The notes beneath the pieces are model-generated. The model was not told the origin of the DNA. It worked only from the letters and a program-made list of their open reading frames with translations, and did no database searches. Below are positions 1-7,206 of a stretch of 12,699 bases of DNA, in pieces. The translations under genes and the position numbers were made by a program. Position 1 is the stretch's first letter. Every line of letters starts with the position of its first letter. The stretch lies in contig JWZX01000757.1 of assembly GCA_001275005.1 (NCBI GenBank), forward strand, positions 1 through 12,699, given 5' to 3'. The DNA is from Chrysochromulina tobinii (lineage: Eukaryota > Haptophyta > Prymnesiales > Chrysochromulinaceae).

Positions 1-30
1 CCGTCTTGTTCTTCCGTGACTTCTTCGTAG

Positions 31-1174
31 ATTATTGCGCCGATCTTCGTCGACAGCAGCGCGAGCTACGACAAGCAGTTCCGCGATCTTTGTACGCCGT
101 GCGACGGCAGCGTCGAGCGCTTTTTGAGCATCATCCATCGCGTGGTCGGTGAGCGGCGAACAATATCAGCTAGAGAAGTGGCACCGACATTCGCGATGCA
201 CGAAAGTCGGTGCCACTCCCAGGATCCCACACTGCGGAAAAACCGCCTCCCCCCCTAAGCCAGGACGGACACCGAGACATCCACACTCCACACCGCGACA
301 ACGCGCTTCGCCGAGTCGGTCTCCGTACAGCTCGGTTTCTCTTTTCAGACACGCGTGTTGCAAAAAGCGCCGTCGTGGTTTTTTGAGAAGTCGTTCTATC
401 CATGGGTGCGGCCTGCTGCTCTCGCCGCACCCAGCACCCGCGACGCCGCGAGTACCCTGGAATAAGCCTGTGCTACGCTGTGCCGCGTCTGACTGCCATG
501 CTCTATCCTGCCCACAGCAAGCCCGTGGGGCCGCGGTGTCGGCGAGGGCATCGGCCTCTCCGGTCACAAGAATGAGTACAAGGCGGGCGTGCGAATTGGC
601 AATTGGGTGGAGGAAAAGTTTGATAAGGAGTCGCCGCCGATCAGTGACTCGCTGCTTGTACGTTCACCCGTCTGCCCACTCGCCGCGCGCATGCTCTCTC
701 CACCTGCTCATCGCTGCTCACCGTTGCTGTGCCACCTTGCATTGGTTGCCCCCACAGAATTTCATGAAGATGCAGGAGTCCCGTGACATTGCGGCAGCGA
801 TCAGGAATCCGTCGAACGGCGTGGTGGTCGGCGCAGTGCCGCCTATGGCAGTGGAGCCTAAGCAGGGCGTGCACAACGCCATGCTCTTTTCGCACGGTCC
901 CGAGATGGGCTTGGATTTTAAGGCGACGATGACAGCGCTGCACTTTACGGACCCTCTCAAACGCGACCCCGACATGGTGAATTCCAACGACCGTGTGCAC
1001 AAGTCGTTCTTCTACGGTTCAAAGCACATCGACTTCATTGTGCCCAAGGTGGCCCCCCACCCTCGACTGGAGCTGATGTCGTCGAAGAAGGGGATATGGA
1101 GCGAGCAGATGACGCAGCCGTTGCCCGTGCGCCTAGACATGTACGAGACGACCAACAAGGCGTTTGGCTACTGA
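31..1174 (+). CDS. Putative ciliary microtubule-associated protein, CFAP107-like C-terminus (5'-partial, 4 exons)
   Basis: Four exons join in frame: 31-148, 260-451, 518-657 and 758-1174, giving 288 residues and a TGA stop; earlier exons lie outside the window. Introns (149-259, 452-517, 658-757) start with GTGAGC, GTACCC and GTACGT and end in CTAAG, CACAG and CACAG after C/T-rich tracts; the junction phases (1, 1, 0) agree. The first exon has very high third-position GC and a stop just before its acceptor at 30. The protein includes a WFFEKSFYPW stretch, then NEYKAGVRIGNWVEEKFDKE, which resembles the 'YS-x-VLIGNWxEER' segment I associate with CFAP107/C1orf158, a protein of the inner wall of axonemal doublet microtubules. 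The last exon (from NFMKMQESRD to TTNKAFGY) is well formed but I do not recognise it. Exon 1 is also unrecognised. If the family call is right, the host has motile flagella. Exon structure is fairly sure; the family is tentative. Confidence 0.6.
149..259 (+). other. Intron containing a near-perfect 39-nt hairpin
   Basis: This intron is bounded by G|GTGAGC and a C-rich CTAAG acceptor. It holds an inverted repeat at 178-216: an 11-bp perfect stem (GTGGCACCGAC, 178-188, with its complement at 206-216), one A-A mismatch, a further 4-bp stem (TTCG/CGAA) and a 7-nt loop. The neighbouring introns have nothing comparable. Confidence 0.5.
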
Positions 1175-1507
1175 GGAGCGGGTGCACCGCGCCGAGCGCA
1201 TGCTTACGATATGCCGTCCACTCGTGCGTCTGTGTGGCGTCCAGCGTGGTGGGTATGCATCTGTTGACGTGTGGGGAAGTCTCATCTCTCAAGAGTCAAG
1301 TCTTTGAAAATACTGACATGTATATCCGGTGACGACGCGCCTCGTCTGACGGGCGGTCCTCAATCGCCGGCGATTTCCGACAAACGATACCGAAAGTGAC
1401 GAATTGGAATTCGCGATCTAGCGCATGCGATGATGATCTCGCGCCCCCGCGCCCCGGCGCCCGGGGATCTCACGTCGTTGAGTCGATTATAAAGTCGAGC
1501 GGAGGGC

Positions 1508-1556
1508 CGGGCGCACACCTAACTTACTTTTTTACTTGGGCCCCGGGCGCACACCT
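1508..1556. repeat. Direct repeat pair, 13-mer CGGGCGCACACCT
   Basis: Two exact copies of CGGGCGCACACCT begin at 1508 and 1544, 36 bp apart, each preceded by a GGGCC-type run. They are separated by a T-rich stretch (TTACTTTTTTACTT). Role unknown; possibly 3' UTR processing sequence or slippage. Confidence 0.6.
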
Positions 1557-1667
1557 CGCCTCCCGCTGGGCTGCCGTTCCCGGCACCCGACCCGGGCACT
1601 GCCTCTGGATTCGCAGATCGCACCGACGACATCGGTCGCGCATCGGCACAAACGCGGCACTGCCACT

Positions 1668-1693
1668 GGCCCGTGCCACCGGCCCGTGCCACC
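1668..1693. repeat. Perfect tandem duplication of a 13-mer
   Basis: GGCCCGTGCCACC occurs twice head to tail and is followed by GG, as expected for a small slippage duplication in the non-coding spacer. Confidence 0.7.
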
Positions 1694-1785
1694 GGCTTCT
1701 GGGTTCTGCTTTGCTTCTGGCGCCGCGGCGTCGATCGCGCTCACGAGAGGCCATCGAGCGATCCTACTTCCTAGGGCGCTCTAGC

Positions 1786-4506
1786 CTAGGCTACGCGGAG
1801 CGCGGAGGCCGGGGCCTTCGGGCGGACGGTCCAGAGCGCTATCTTCCTTAAGCCATCGATGCCCTGCGCATCGCGCTTCCAGGTGACCAGTGGCAGCTCG
1901 CCGCAGAGGCACGGCCCTCCTACGAGCCGCTCCGAGCCAACGGCGAAGAAGGTGTGCTGTGAACAGGCCTGACTGCAAGAGAGCACTCTGAAGTCGTAGC
2001 TGCTCCCACTGCTGCCGCCGCCGCTTCTGCTGCGGCTGCTGCGGAAGGCGTTACCTTCCTCGGAAGGTTCCGAGAAGGCGTTACCCTTCTCGAGCGCACC
2101 GCCATGCGACGAGGTGGCCGTAGGCCGGCGGGCGACCCCATGGCGCTGGAGCTGCGCGTCCGCAAAGCAGCCAAGTAGCACACGATGGTGCGCAACGCCT
2201 GTCACATCGATGCGCGCTCGATGCGCTTCCGACAAGTGCACGTAGAGTGACCGCACACGTAGCTGCGCGCCCGTGGCAGGAGCGGTGGCGGCAGACATGC
2301 ATGGATCGGCCATCGGCGCGCACAGCTCGCGTTCGAGGCTTCGCCTGGCGCTGCCGCCTCGATTCTTGGCGCTCATCTTGGCGCTCGCGGCCGCTTGAGA
2401 GGCGGTCCCATCAGCTGAATGGTCCAACTGTGAATGGTCCAGCTGTGAATGAGAGGCAGTCCCATCAGCTGAATGCTCGCTTGCACCCGAACCGAGGGCC
2501 ATCGCCTTGAGCACCGCGCGCGTGTCGAAGAGGGCGACCGCCTCGGAGCCGCCGCAGGGCAGGCTCTCGACCTCATTCTGGTGCGTGGAATGCAGCCGCA
2601 AGGCCGCGCTGCAAGCGGGCTGGCATTCATGCTCGCTTAGCGCGGTCGCGTGCTCCGCCTCAGCCGTCGAGAGGCACATGCAGAACCCTCCCGCCTCCTC
2701 GAGACCAAAGACCTCGTGCTCGGCGCAGCTCAGGGCGCAGCTGCCGTGATGGTGCTTGGTGGCCACGGCGGGGAGCCGCACGCTCGTCTGTCGCGAGTGC
2801 TGACCCGCAGGTGGGAGTACGCACCGGAAGGGGCGTGGCAGCGCGGGCATCGGGGACGCGTGTGTGTTGAGGCCCGTGGACCAGCAGCAACCGTTGCGAA
2901 AGCGCTGGTAGATGCACATAGGTAGGAGCGCCTCTGGTCGGCCAAGGGCTGCGTCGACCTCGAGTGCGGCTGTGTCCGCCAACAAGCCGCACTGCGCGAG
3001 GCTGCCGACAACCGCACCGCCGTCCTTGACTGCGCCGCTTGCAGCCGTGGCGTCTGCAGCTGCAACTGAATCTGGGAGGGAGGCAGCTACGATGCCCATC
3101 TCCCTTCCGCCACGCGCAGCGCCTGCGCCAAGTGCGGCGCGCACCTCGTCGCGTGCGAAGAAGGCCGCGTCCACGGCCTCAAGCTCCTCGGCTTCCGCAT
3201 AGAGGAGTACGTCCCATCGGTTTGCTACACGAGCGACTGCCTCCATGCCGACGACGTCGGCACCGAACGTACACGGGAGCGATGAGCGTGCCGTTGCGGA
3301 AGCGGCCGGCGCCGGCTGGCGGCGGCGAAGCTGGCGGGACAGCTGGCGCCGCGGCGCGCCGGCCCGCCGTGCTGGACTTGACCCCACAGGATGCCCCATC
3401 GCCTGCGGCTCTGCATCGCTCAGGCGGCGACCAGCCGCCGGTGGCGTGCTCTGCCGCCGGTACTTGTCGTGCAGCCCACGCGATGTCCATCCGAGTCGCT
3501 GCTCGAAGGCACGCTCCAAATGCGTCCCGAGCACCAGCAGCACGTCCACGCCGCGTAGCCGCTCGCGCGCTTGCAGGTAGTGGTCTCTGGTGATCGCCCC
3601 GAGAGGAAGCCGATACACCTCCGGCCCCAGCAGCACCCGCGTCAGCTGGTTGTCGTACACGGGCGGCGCGAAGCTCGCCATGAGTGAGTAGTTGCCGCAC
3701 ACACTCCGGCGCAGCTGATCGCAGCGCGCCCTTCTCGCCGGCCAAAGCTCGCCCCTCTGCGTGTCGCAATCGCATCGGTGGCATTCGCAACTGCAAGAGG
3801 CAGGCGCACCCGGCCAGCTTCTGACCCGCGAGGCCGTACAATCGGATGCGCAGGGCAGAAGGCCCCACCTGATCAACTCGCGTCCGAACGAGCCGAGACG
3901 CTCAACTGGCTCGCGCAGCACGAGCATGTCGAGGATGCCCGTACAGCGACGTCCCTCGGGCGCCGCGCCCTCAATCGCGAAGAATGTGGGAGGCAGGCGC
4001 GGCGGGTGTAACCACAGAAGCTGACCGCGTCGGCCGCGGTTGCGGCACGAATGCACCCCATTCAACGTCCGCGGCATCAAGCGAAACGAGCGATCTGCAA
4101 ACGACCGTAGCCCTCCCGGCTCAAGCTTTGAGATCACGTCGGGTGGCATCCACCACGGGCCGTCCATGAGAAACGGGTCGATGCAGTTGCCATTGAACGT
4201 GCTCTGGCCCGCAGCGGCTCGCGAGCACCCATTGAGTTTCGCGAGTTCGCACACACTGGTTCCACCCGACTTTGAGAGATGAAGGAAACCGAGAGTGCTC
4301 TCAGCCAGCACAGCGCGGTATGCACGCGCGTACCGGCGGGCGAGATCGATGCTGGCATTTCCGGATACCGTGTGGATTGCTCTGCGCATGGCCGCTGCGG
4401 TGCCGTGCGATGCACGCTCATCTGCAGATGACTCGAGGACGGAGAGGAGGCGAGACAGATGCTCCAGCGAAGGAGCCGCGGCGACCATTTGAGTCAAGAA
4501 AATCAT
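1786..4506 (-). CDS. Golgi-type sulfotransferase fused to WSC-like cysteine modules
   Basis: The 906-residue reading frame begins with a sulfotransferase domain. LGFLHLSKSGGTS (residues 72-83) is the 5'-phosphosulfate loop that binds PAPS; MLVLREPVERLGSF (194-207) is the 3'-phosphate motif with Arg198 and Ser206; LTRVLLG (288-294), VDVLLVLGTHLERAFEQRLGW (320-340) and NRWDVLLYAEAEEL (429-442) match the rest of the fold. It would transfer sulfate from PAPS to a glycan in the Golgi lumen. Residues 350-412 are an Arg/Pro/Ala-rich insert in the domain, possibly an unspliced in-frame intron. A WSC-like module follows (about 560-663: SCALSC..VFGL..FCMC..ECQPAC..LPCGG..ALFDTR), then a repetitive linker (678-703) and a second WSC-like start (LLGCFAD at 777-783, SCSQACS, CLCG) lacking its final Cys-Gly-Gly part. 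The first ATG may not be the true start: the frame is open to 4584 without an ATG and encodes a hydrophobic LLFVASACIAA stretch, like a signal anchor, so a short upstream exon is likely. Family confidence is high; ends are uncertain. Confidence 0.78.
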   Translation of the reverse strand: MIFLTQMVAAAPSLEHLSRLLSVLESSADERASHGTAAAMRRAIHTVSGNASIDLARRYARAYRAVLAESTLGFLHLSKSGGTSVCELAKLNGCSRAAAGQSTFNGNCIDPFLMDGPWWMPPDVISKLEPGGLRSFADRSFRLMPRTLNGVHSCRNRGRRGQLLWLHPPRLPPTFFAIEGAAPEGRRCTGILDMLVLREPVERLGSFGRELIRWGLLPCASDCTASRVRSWPGAPASCSCECHRCDCDTQRGELWPARRARCDQLRRSVCGNYSLMASFAPPVYDNQLTRVLLGPEVYRLPLGAITRDHYLQARERLRGVDVLLVLGTHLERAFEQRLGWTSRGLHDKYRRQSTPPAAGRRLSDAEPQAMGHPVGSSPARRAGAPRRQLSRQLRRRQPAPAASATARSSLPCTFGADVVGMEAVARVANRWDVLLYAEAEELEAVDAAFFARDEVRAALGAGAARGGREMGIVAASLPDSVAAADATAASGAVKDGGAVVGSLAQCGLLADTAALEVDAALGRPEALLPMCIYQRFRNGCCWSTGLNTHASPMPALPRPFRCVLPPAGQHSRQTSVRLPAVATKHHHGSCALSCAEHEVFGLEEAGGFCMCLSTAEAEHATALSEHECQPACSAALRLHSTHQNEVESLPCGGSEAVALFDTRAVLKAMALGSGASEHSADGTASHSQLDHSQLDHSADGTASQAAASAKMSAKNRGGSARRSLERELCAPMADPCMSAATAPATGAQLRVRSLYVHLSEAHRARIDVTGVAHHRVLLGCFADAQLQRHGVARRPTATSSHGGALEKGNAFSEPSEEGNAFRSSRSRSGGGSSGSSYDFRVLSCSQACSQHTFFAVGSERLVGGPCLCGELPLVTWKRDAQGIDGLRKIALWTVRPKAPASALRVA
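2397..2475. repeat. Nested repeats inside the sulfotransferase-WSC linker
   Basis: A 25-bp unit starting GAGAGGC at 2397-2421 recurs at 2451-2475 with one mismatch. Between the copies lies a 15-bp tandem pair (2422-2436 and 2437-2451, one mismatch). On the coding strand this encodes HSADGTAS-HSQLD-HSQLD-HSADGTAS, a polar linker between the two WSC-like modules. Reading frame is kept because unit lengths are multiples of three. A shorter repeat at about 2043-2089 encodes GNAF twice. Confidence 0.75.
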
Positions 4507-4970
4507 CGGCGACCAATCGTGCGCGGCGATGCACGCCGAGGCGACAAAGAGAAGCGTCGCGGCGTCACGGCCCTCGACCCAGCGTCACGACCTCGTGTGA
4601 GTCGTGTGAGAGTGAGTGGCTCTCTCTGCCCAAAGCACTGTAGCTATGCTTTGCTATCAGACCCCCGCGGCGCAATCCATGACAACCTGGACAACAACTT
4701 GGCTGTGAACGTGAACATACCGCGCCGCCCCCTCTCGGGTGTTAGAGTGTGGTCATGGAGTGTGGTTTGGTTTTGGGATTCTGGACCTGGCATTCCTATG
4801 TTTCGTCGTTCCGTCGAGTGGACCCCGCCGGCACCGCCGCCCGCGCCTTTCGACCTCGGATACAATTACCGTTTCCAACCAGCGATTCCCCCGCTTGCCT
4901 CGGGCCACAGGTACTGGTGCAAAGTACAGGTGCGGGTCGTCGTGCATGCAGGGGCGCAATTTTGCCGCCT
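4507..4970. other. Spacer between the NudC-like gene and the sulfotransferase gene
   Basis: This stretch should contain the 3' UTR of the gene ending at 4971 and the promoter, 5' UTR and possibly a short first exon of the sulfotransferase gene, all on the - strand. The - strand frame continuing upstream from 4506 stays open to 4584 (in-frame TGA at 4585-4587) and encodes a hydrophobic segment. I could not identify a clear donor-acceptor pair or first ATG. Nothing else is recognised. Confidence 0.5.
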
Positions 4971-5501
4971 TCAGACAAGCAGCGTGCCCCACTTGACGTC
5001 CTCGGCGAGGGCGAGCAGCAGCTGCAGCTCGGAGCCCTTCTCCACCAGGCACCAAGTGCAGTCGTCGATGGTGATTGTGCCGGCAAGGCGGCCACTCAGG
5101 AGCTCCTCGCCGCTCACGCTCACCTTGAGCTCGCGCGCTTTGAAGACGACCTTGACGTCCTTCTTGGTAGCCGGCGTTGCCAACGGGAAGCGCACGATGA
5201 TCTCTGACTCGCCGTACTTGCTTGTCTGCTCCCACTTGTACGTTTTTTCGTCGAGTTCACCGGCGTTCTTTGCCGCCGCATCCTGCTGATTCATCTGAGC
5301 CTTGCGCTTTGCGCTAGTCTCCGGGTCGCCGCCCATTCCGCCCATATCCATACCGTTCATGCCGCCCATGCCACCGAGCATGGCCTGCAGCGCAGCCATG
5401 TCCATGCCGCCGCCACCGCCGCCCGCGCCGCCGCCCATCGCACCCATAAGCTTTGCCATCATATCCGGGTCCATGCCTGGTTCTGCCTCATCATCTGCCA
5501 T
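4971..5501 (-). CDS. NudC-type CS domain protein with Met/Gly-rich N-terminus
   Basis: This 176-residue protein has two parts. Residues 8-58 are strikingly rich in Met, Gly and Asp (DPDMMAKLMGAMGG and later GGMGGMNGMDMGGMGG). Residues 86-174 form a CS (p23/NudC-like) beta-sandwich: YKWEQT opening, EIIVRFPL, KDVKVVFKARELKVSVSG, LLSGRLAGTITIDDCTWCLV, then SELQLLLAL and a final Trp. The order and spacing follow NudC-family CS domains, which act as Hsp90 co-chaperone-like factors in the cytoplasm. The protein stops five residues after the last Trp, so it is a minimal single-domain form, shorter than NudC itself. The ATG at 5501 follows a stretch without coding character and is the natural start. 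The next upstream gene (thioesterase) is on the same strand 298 bp away, so it likely has its own promoter. The exact subfamily and client are not known. Confidence 0.85.
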   Translation of the reverse strand: MADDEAEPGMDPDMMAKLMGAMGGGAGGGGGGMDMAALQAMLGGMGGMNGMDMGGMGGDPETSAKRKAQMNQQDAAAKNAGELDEKTYKWEQTSKYGESEIIVRFPLATPATKKDVKVVFKARELKVSVSGEELLSGRLAGTITIDDCTWCLVEKGSELQLLLALAEDVKWGTLLV

Positions 5502-5799
5502 GAGTGACCTGGCAAGAACGAGGGTAGAGAACAGAACGAAGAAAAGCGACCCGACCCCCGATGGGGAGGGGATATTTCCGACGAACCGAAGAGGCGACTC
5601 AACGGTGCTGCAGCATGGATTGTGCAGTCACGGCCGTGGGTCGGGCTGGCGAAACGCACGTGCGAGGCGTTGATGTGTTTGCACGTCGCTGACGCGAGAG
5701 CGAGGCGCGTTGCTGACGTGGCGTTGGGGTGTTGAGCCGAAATCGGCAAGTTTTGCGATTTTCTCGGCCCCGAGAGGGATCCGTTTCGTTCCCCGTGAA
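5502..5799. promoter_or_regulatory. Probable promoter/5' UTR of the NudC-like gene
   Basis: The 298-bp spacer between the thioesterase stop (5800) and the NudC-like start (5501) must hold the 3' end of the former and the promoter of the latter. It includes TGACGTGG (5714-5721), similar to CRE/G-box hybrid sites, and several nearby TGACG-type cores. No convincing gene is seen. The role is inferred from position only. Confidence 0.35.
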
Positions 5800-6879
5800 C
5801 TACTGTACTGCAGATGCACTGCGCATACGTATCAGCCCCTCCTGGAACGTTGTGGCCACCAGCAGCCCGCTCTCGGTCCACACCTCGCCCCGGGCGAAGC
5901 CGCGCCCGCCCGAGGCCACTGGTGAGCTCATCACGTGGCAGAGCCACTCGGTGTCGATGCGAAAGCGTGAAGGATGGTGGAAGTGCATCGAGTGGGACAA
6001 ACTGCCAGCCTGCATCTGCGGGAGCCACATGGCGACTGGCAGTGGCAGGATGGCAGTCTCGAGCAGACCCCAGTCGGACACGTCTGCGGGCACACACGCG
6101 GCAAGGCAGGTGGTGGGGAGGTGGGGCGAGGGCGGGGGTCTTCTCGTCAGTCTGCGGAGGAGGGGGTGGATAACGAGCGTGCTCTGCCGTTAGGGTGCAC
6201 GCGCACAGGTGAGCAGCCGCTGATGCAGCGCTGCGTCGTCGGCCACTGCTCCACGCGTACGCACCCAGAAGGCGCGCTCGGGCTCGTGCAGCGACGTGTC
6301 CCAGGGCGCCACAAATTTCGACGGGCGGATCTCTAGCGGGCCCTCGGAGTATAGCTTCACCATCTTGCTGGGCACCTTGTCGATGTGTGCCTGCATGTGC
6401 GCCTCGAGCGGCTTCAAATCGGCAGGTCGGCCCCACTCTGGCCTGAGACCCGCTGGATGCTGGTGCTCGAGGCCGACCTCAGGCGTCTGAAAGGAAGCCG
6501 TCATGCTTAGGATTGCAACGTCGTTTTGCAGGGCCTGCACGTGGATCACTGAGAAGCTGCGACCGCTCGAAAGCACGCTGGTCTCGAAGCGAATGTCAGT
6601 CGATGGGTCGCCGCCTTTGAGAAAATGGCTGCTGAATTGATGCATCTCACGGCTCGGCCCAGCGGTGGCCTGTGCAGCTGCAACAGCCTGCGCCATGGTT
6701 TGGCCGCCATACACACGACCCCAGCCCAAGTCTGCTGACTTGCCAGCGTAGACGCCATCAGCAAGCTGGACTACGCCGACATGTCGCGCGAGCGCGTCCA
6801 CCTTGCCAGCAAGCGTGGCCACTTTCCTTCGAGAGCCCACCCTTCCAGAAAGCTTCCAAGCTGTTCGAAGTGCAGCCAT
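5800..6879 (-). CDS. TesB/ACOT8-type acyl-CoA thioesterase, two exons
   Basis: Exons 6879-6207 and 6083-5800 join to a 318-residue double-hotdog thioesterase, the usual family length. The intron (6206-6084, 123 bp) runs from CACCT|GTGCGC to CCGCAG|ACG and restores LLTYVSDWGLL, a family hallmark. Hotdog 1: GRVYGGQTMAQAV (54-66), HQFSSHFLKGGD (80-91), GRSFSVIHVQALQ (106-118), SFQTPEVGLEHQ (129-140). Hotdog 2: QAGSLSHSMHFHHP (249-262), GGRGFARGEVW (283-293), TFQEGLIR (303-310). The family hydrolyses acyl-CoA to fatty acid and CoA, with an Asp-Thr/Ser-Gln triad. Here Gln305 is kept, but the Asp expected in SLDHSMWFH is Ser254, so activity may be altered or lost. The C-terminus (SAVQ) is not a peroxisomal SKL signal; the first 27 residues have many Arg/Lys and no acidic residue, more like a mitochondrial presequence. 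The ATG at 6879 is chosen because upstream in-frame sequence is non-coding in character and contains the promoter repeat at 6979-7011. Confidence 0.9.
6084..6206 (-). other. Thioesterase intron
   Basis: This 123-bp GT-AG intron ends in a GTGTGCCCGCAG acceptor on the - strand. Reading through it hits a stop soon after the donor, while removing it restores the conserved YVSDWGLL motif, which makes this the most secure splice in the window. Confidence 0.88.
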
Positions 6880-7206
6880 GCCGACCTTGGCGGTGTGGCG
6901 GGTCCGGGTGTGTTCGGCGATGCAAAGGGAATCCGGGCGCTTGCCTGATCTTGCCTGAGGAATTCGCGCTTTCTGCCGGTACCGGTAAAAAGACACCGGG
7001 GGGAGCCGGGACCGGTACATGTACTGAAGTTGTTTGTGTGCTCCGTGTGTCTGACCCGTGTGCCCCCCCCTCATCCCGGTGTTTTTGAACGCGGGAATTT
7101 GATTTTCTTGACTTCGACTTGTCCATGGGGCTGGGCTCGATTGACGGCCGGCCGCTCGGTGCACAGGCGTTTCCCTGTTCACTCGCGAGACGAGACGCGC
7201 GGTCGG
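6880..7206. promoter_or_regulatory. Divergent promoter region
   Basis: These 327 bp separate the start codons of the thioesterase (- strand) and the nuclear protein (+ strand), so both promoters and 5' UTRs must lie here. It contains the inverted copy of the shared element (6979-7011) aimed at the thioesterase, and a looser relative (7075-7086, CCCGGTGTTTTT) aimed at the + strand gene. Frames that run through the region have no conserved motif. Confidence 0.65.
6979..7011 (-). promoter_or_regulatory. Shared 33-bp upstream element, copy C
   Basis: Read on the - strand this is identical over all 33 bases to 8321-8353, with the core GGTGTCTTTTTACCGGT. It lies about 100 bp upstream of the thioesterase ATG and points toward it. 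Its placement suggests a core promoter, transcription start or 5' UTR element; dispersal as a repeat is the alternative. Confidence 0.65.

Larger units (their letters stand above)
1175..1785. other. Convergent 3' intergenic region with short repeats
   Basis: This is the tail-to-tail spacer between the + strand gene ending at 1174 and the - strand gene ending at 1786. No convincing coding frame is seen: open frames here have low-complexity content and no recognisable motif. It contains a 14-bp palindrome AATCGCCGGCGATT (1362-1375), a directly repeated CGGGCGCACACCT (1508-1520 and 1544-1556) and a perfect tandem pair of GGCCCGTGCCACC (1668-1680 and 1681-1693). Both 3' UTRs must lie here; I see no obvious polyadenylation signal. 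Confidence 0.6.

Noticed and set aside
331-451. Exon beginning at 349 after a TTTTCAG acceptor
   Set aside because: The acceptor looks good, but its phase does not fit the donor at 148. The acceptor at 259 fits and keeps the frame open through this point.
149-1174. A single uninterrupted + strand frame of 341 codons from a GTG
   Set aside because: Only its last 138 codons are real. The first part runs through introns in the wrong frame and has Arg/Ser/Pro-rich content; frame and third-position GC support four spliced exons.
1396-1851. 151-codon + strand frame in the convergent spacer
   Set aside because: Low-complexity Arg/Pro/Ala content, overlaps tandem repeats and the end of the - strand gene; no motif.
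2397-2475. CRISPR-like repeat array
   Set aside because: Only two 25-bp units and a 15-bp tandem pair, in frame inside a coding linker; not an array with spacers.
3179-3868. 229-codon - strand frame overlapping the sulfotransferase
   Set aside because: Mostly a shadow of the sulfotransferase frame. Only the stretch around 3250-3350 might be used if splicing shifts the frame, which is reported as a finding.
5459-6436. 325-codon - strand frame
   Set aside because: It runs out of frame across the thioesterase second exon and intron and has no recognisable content.
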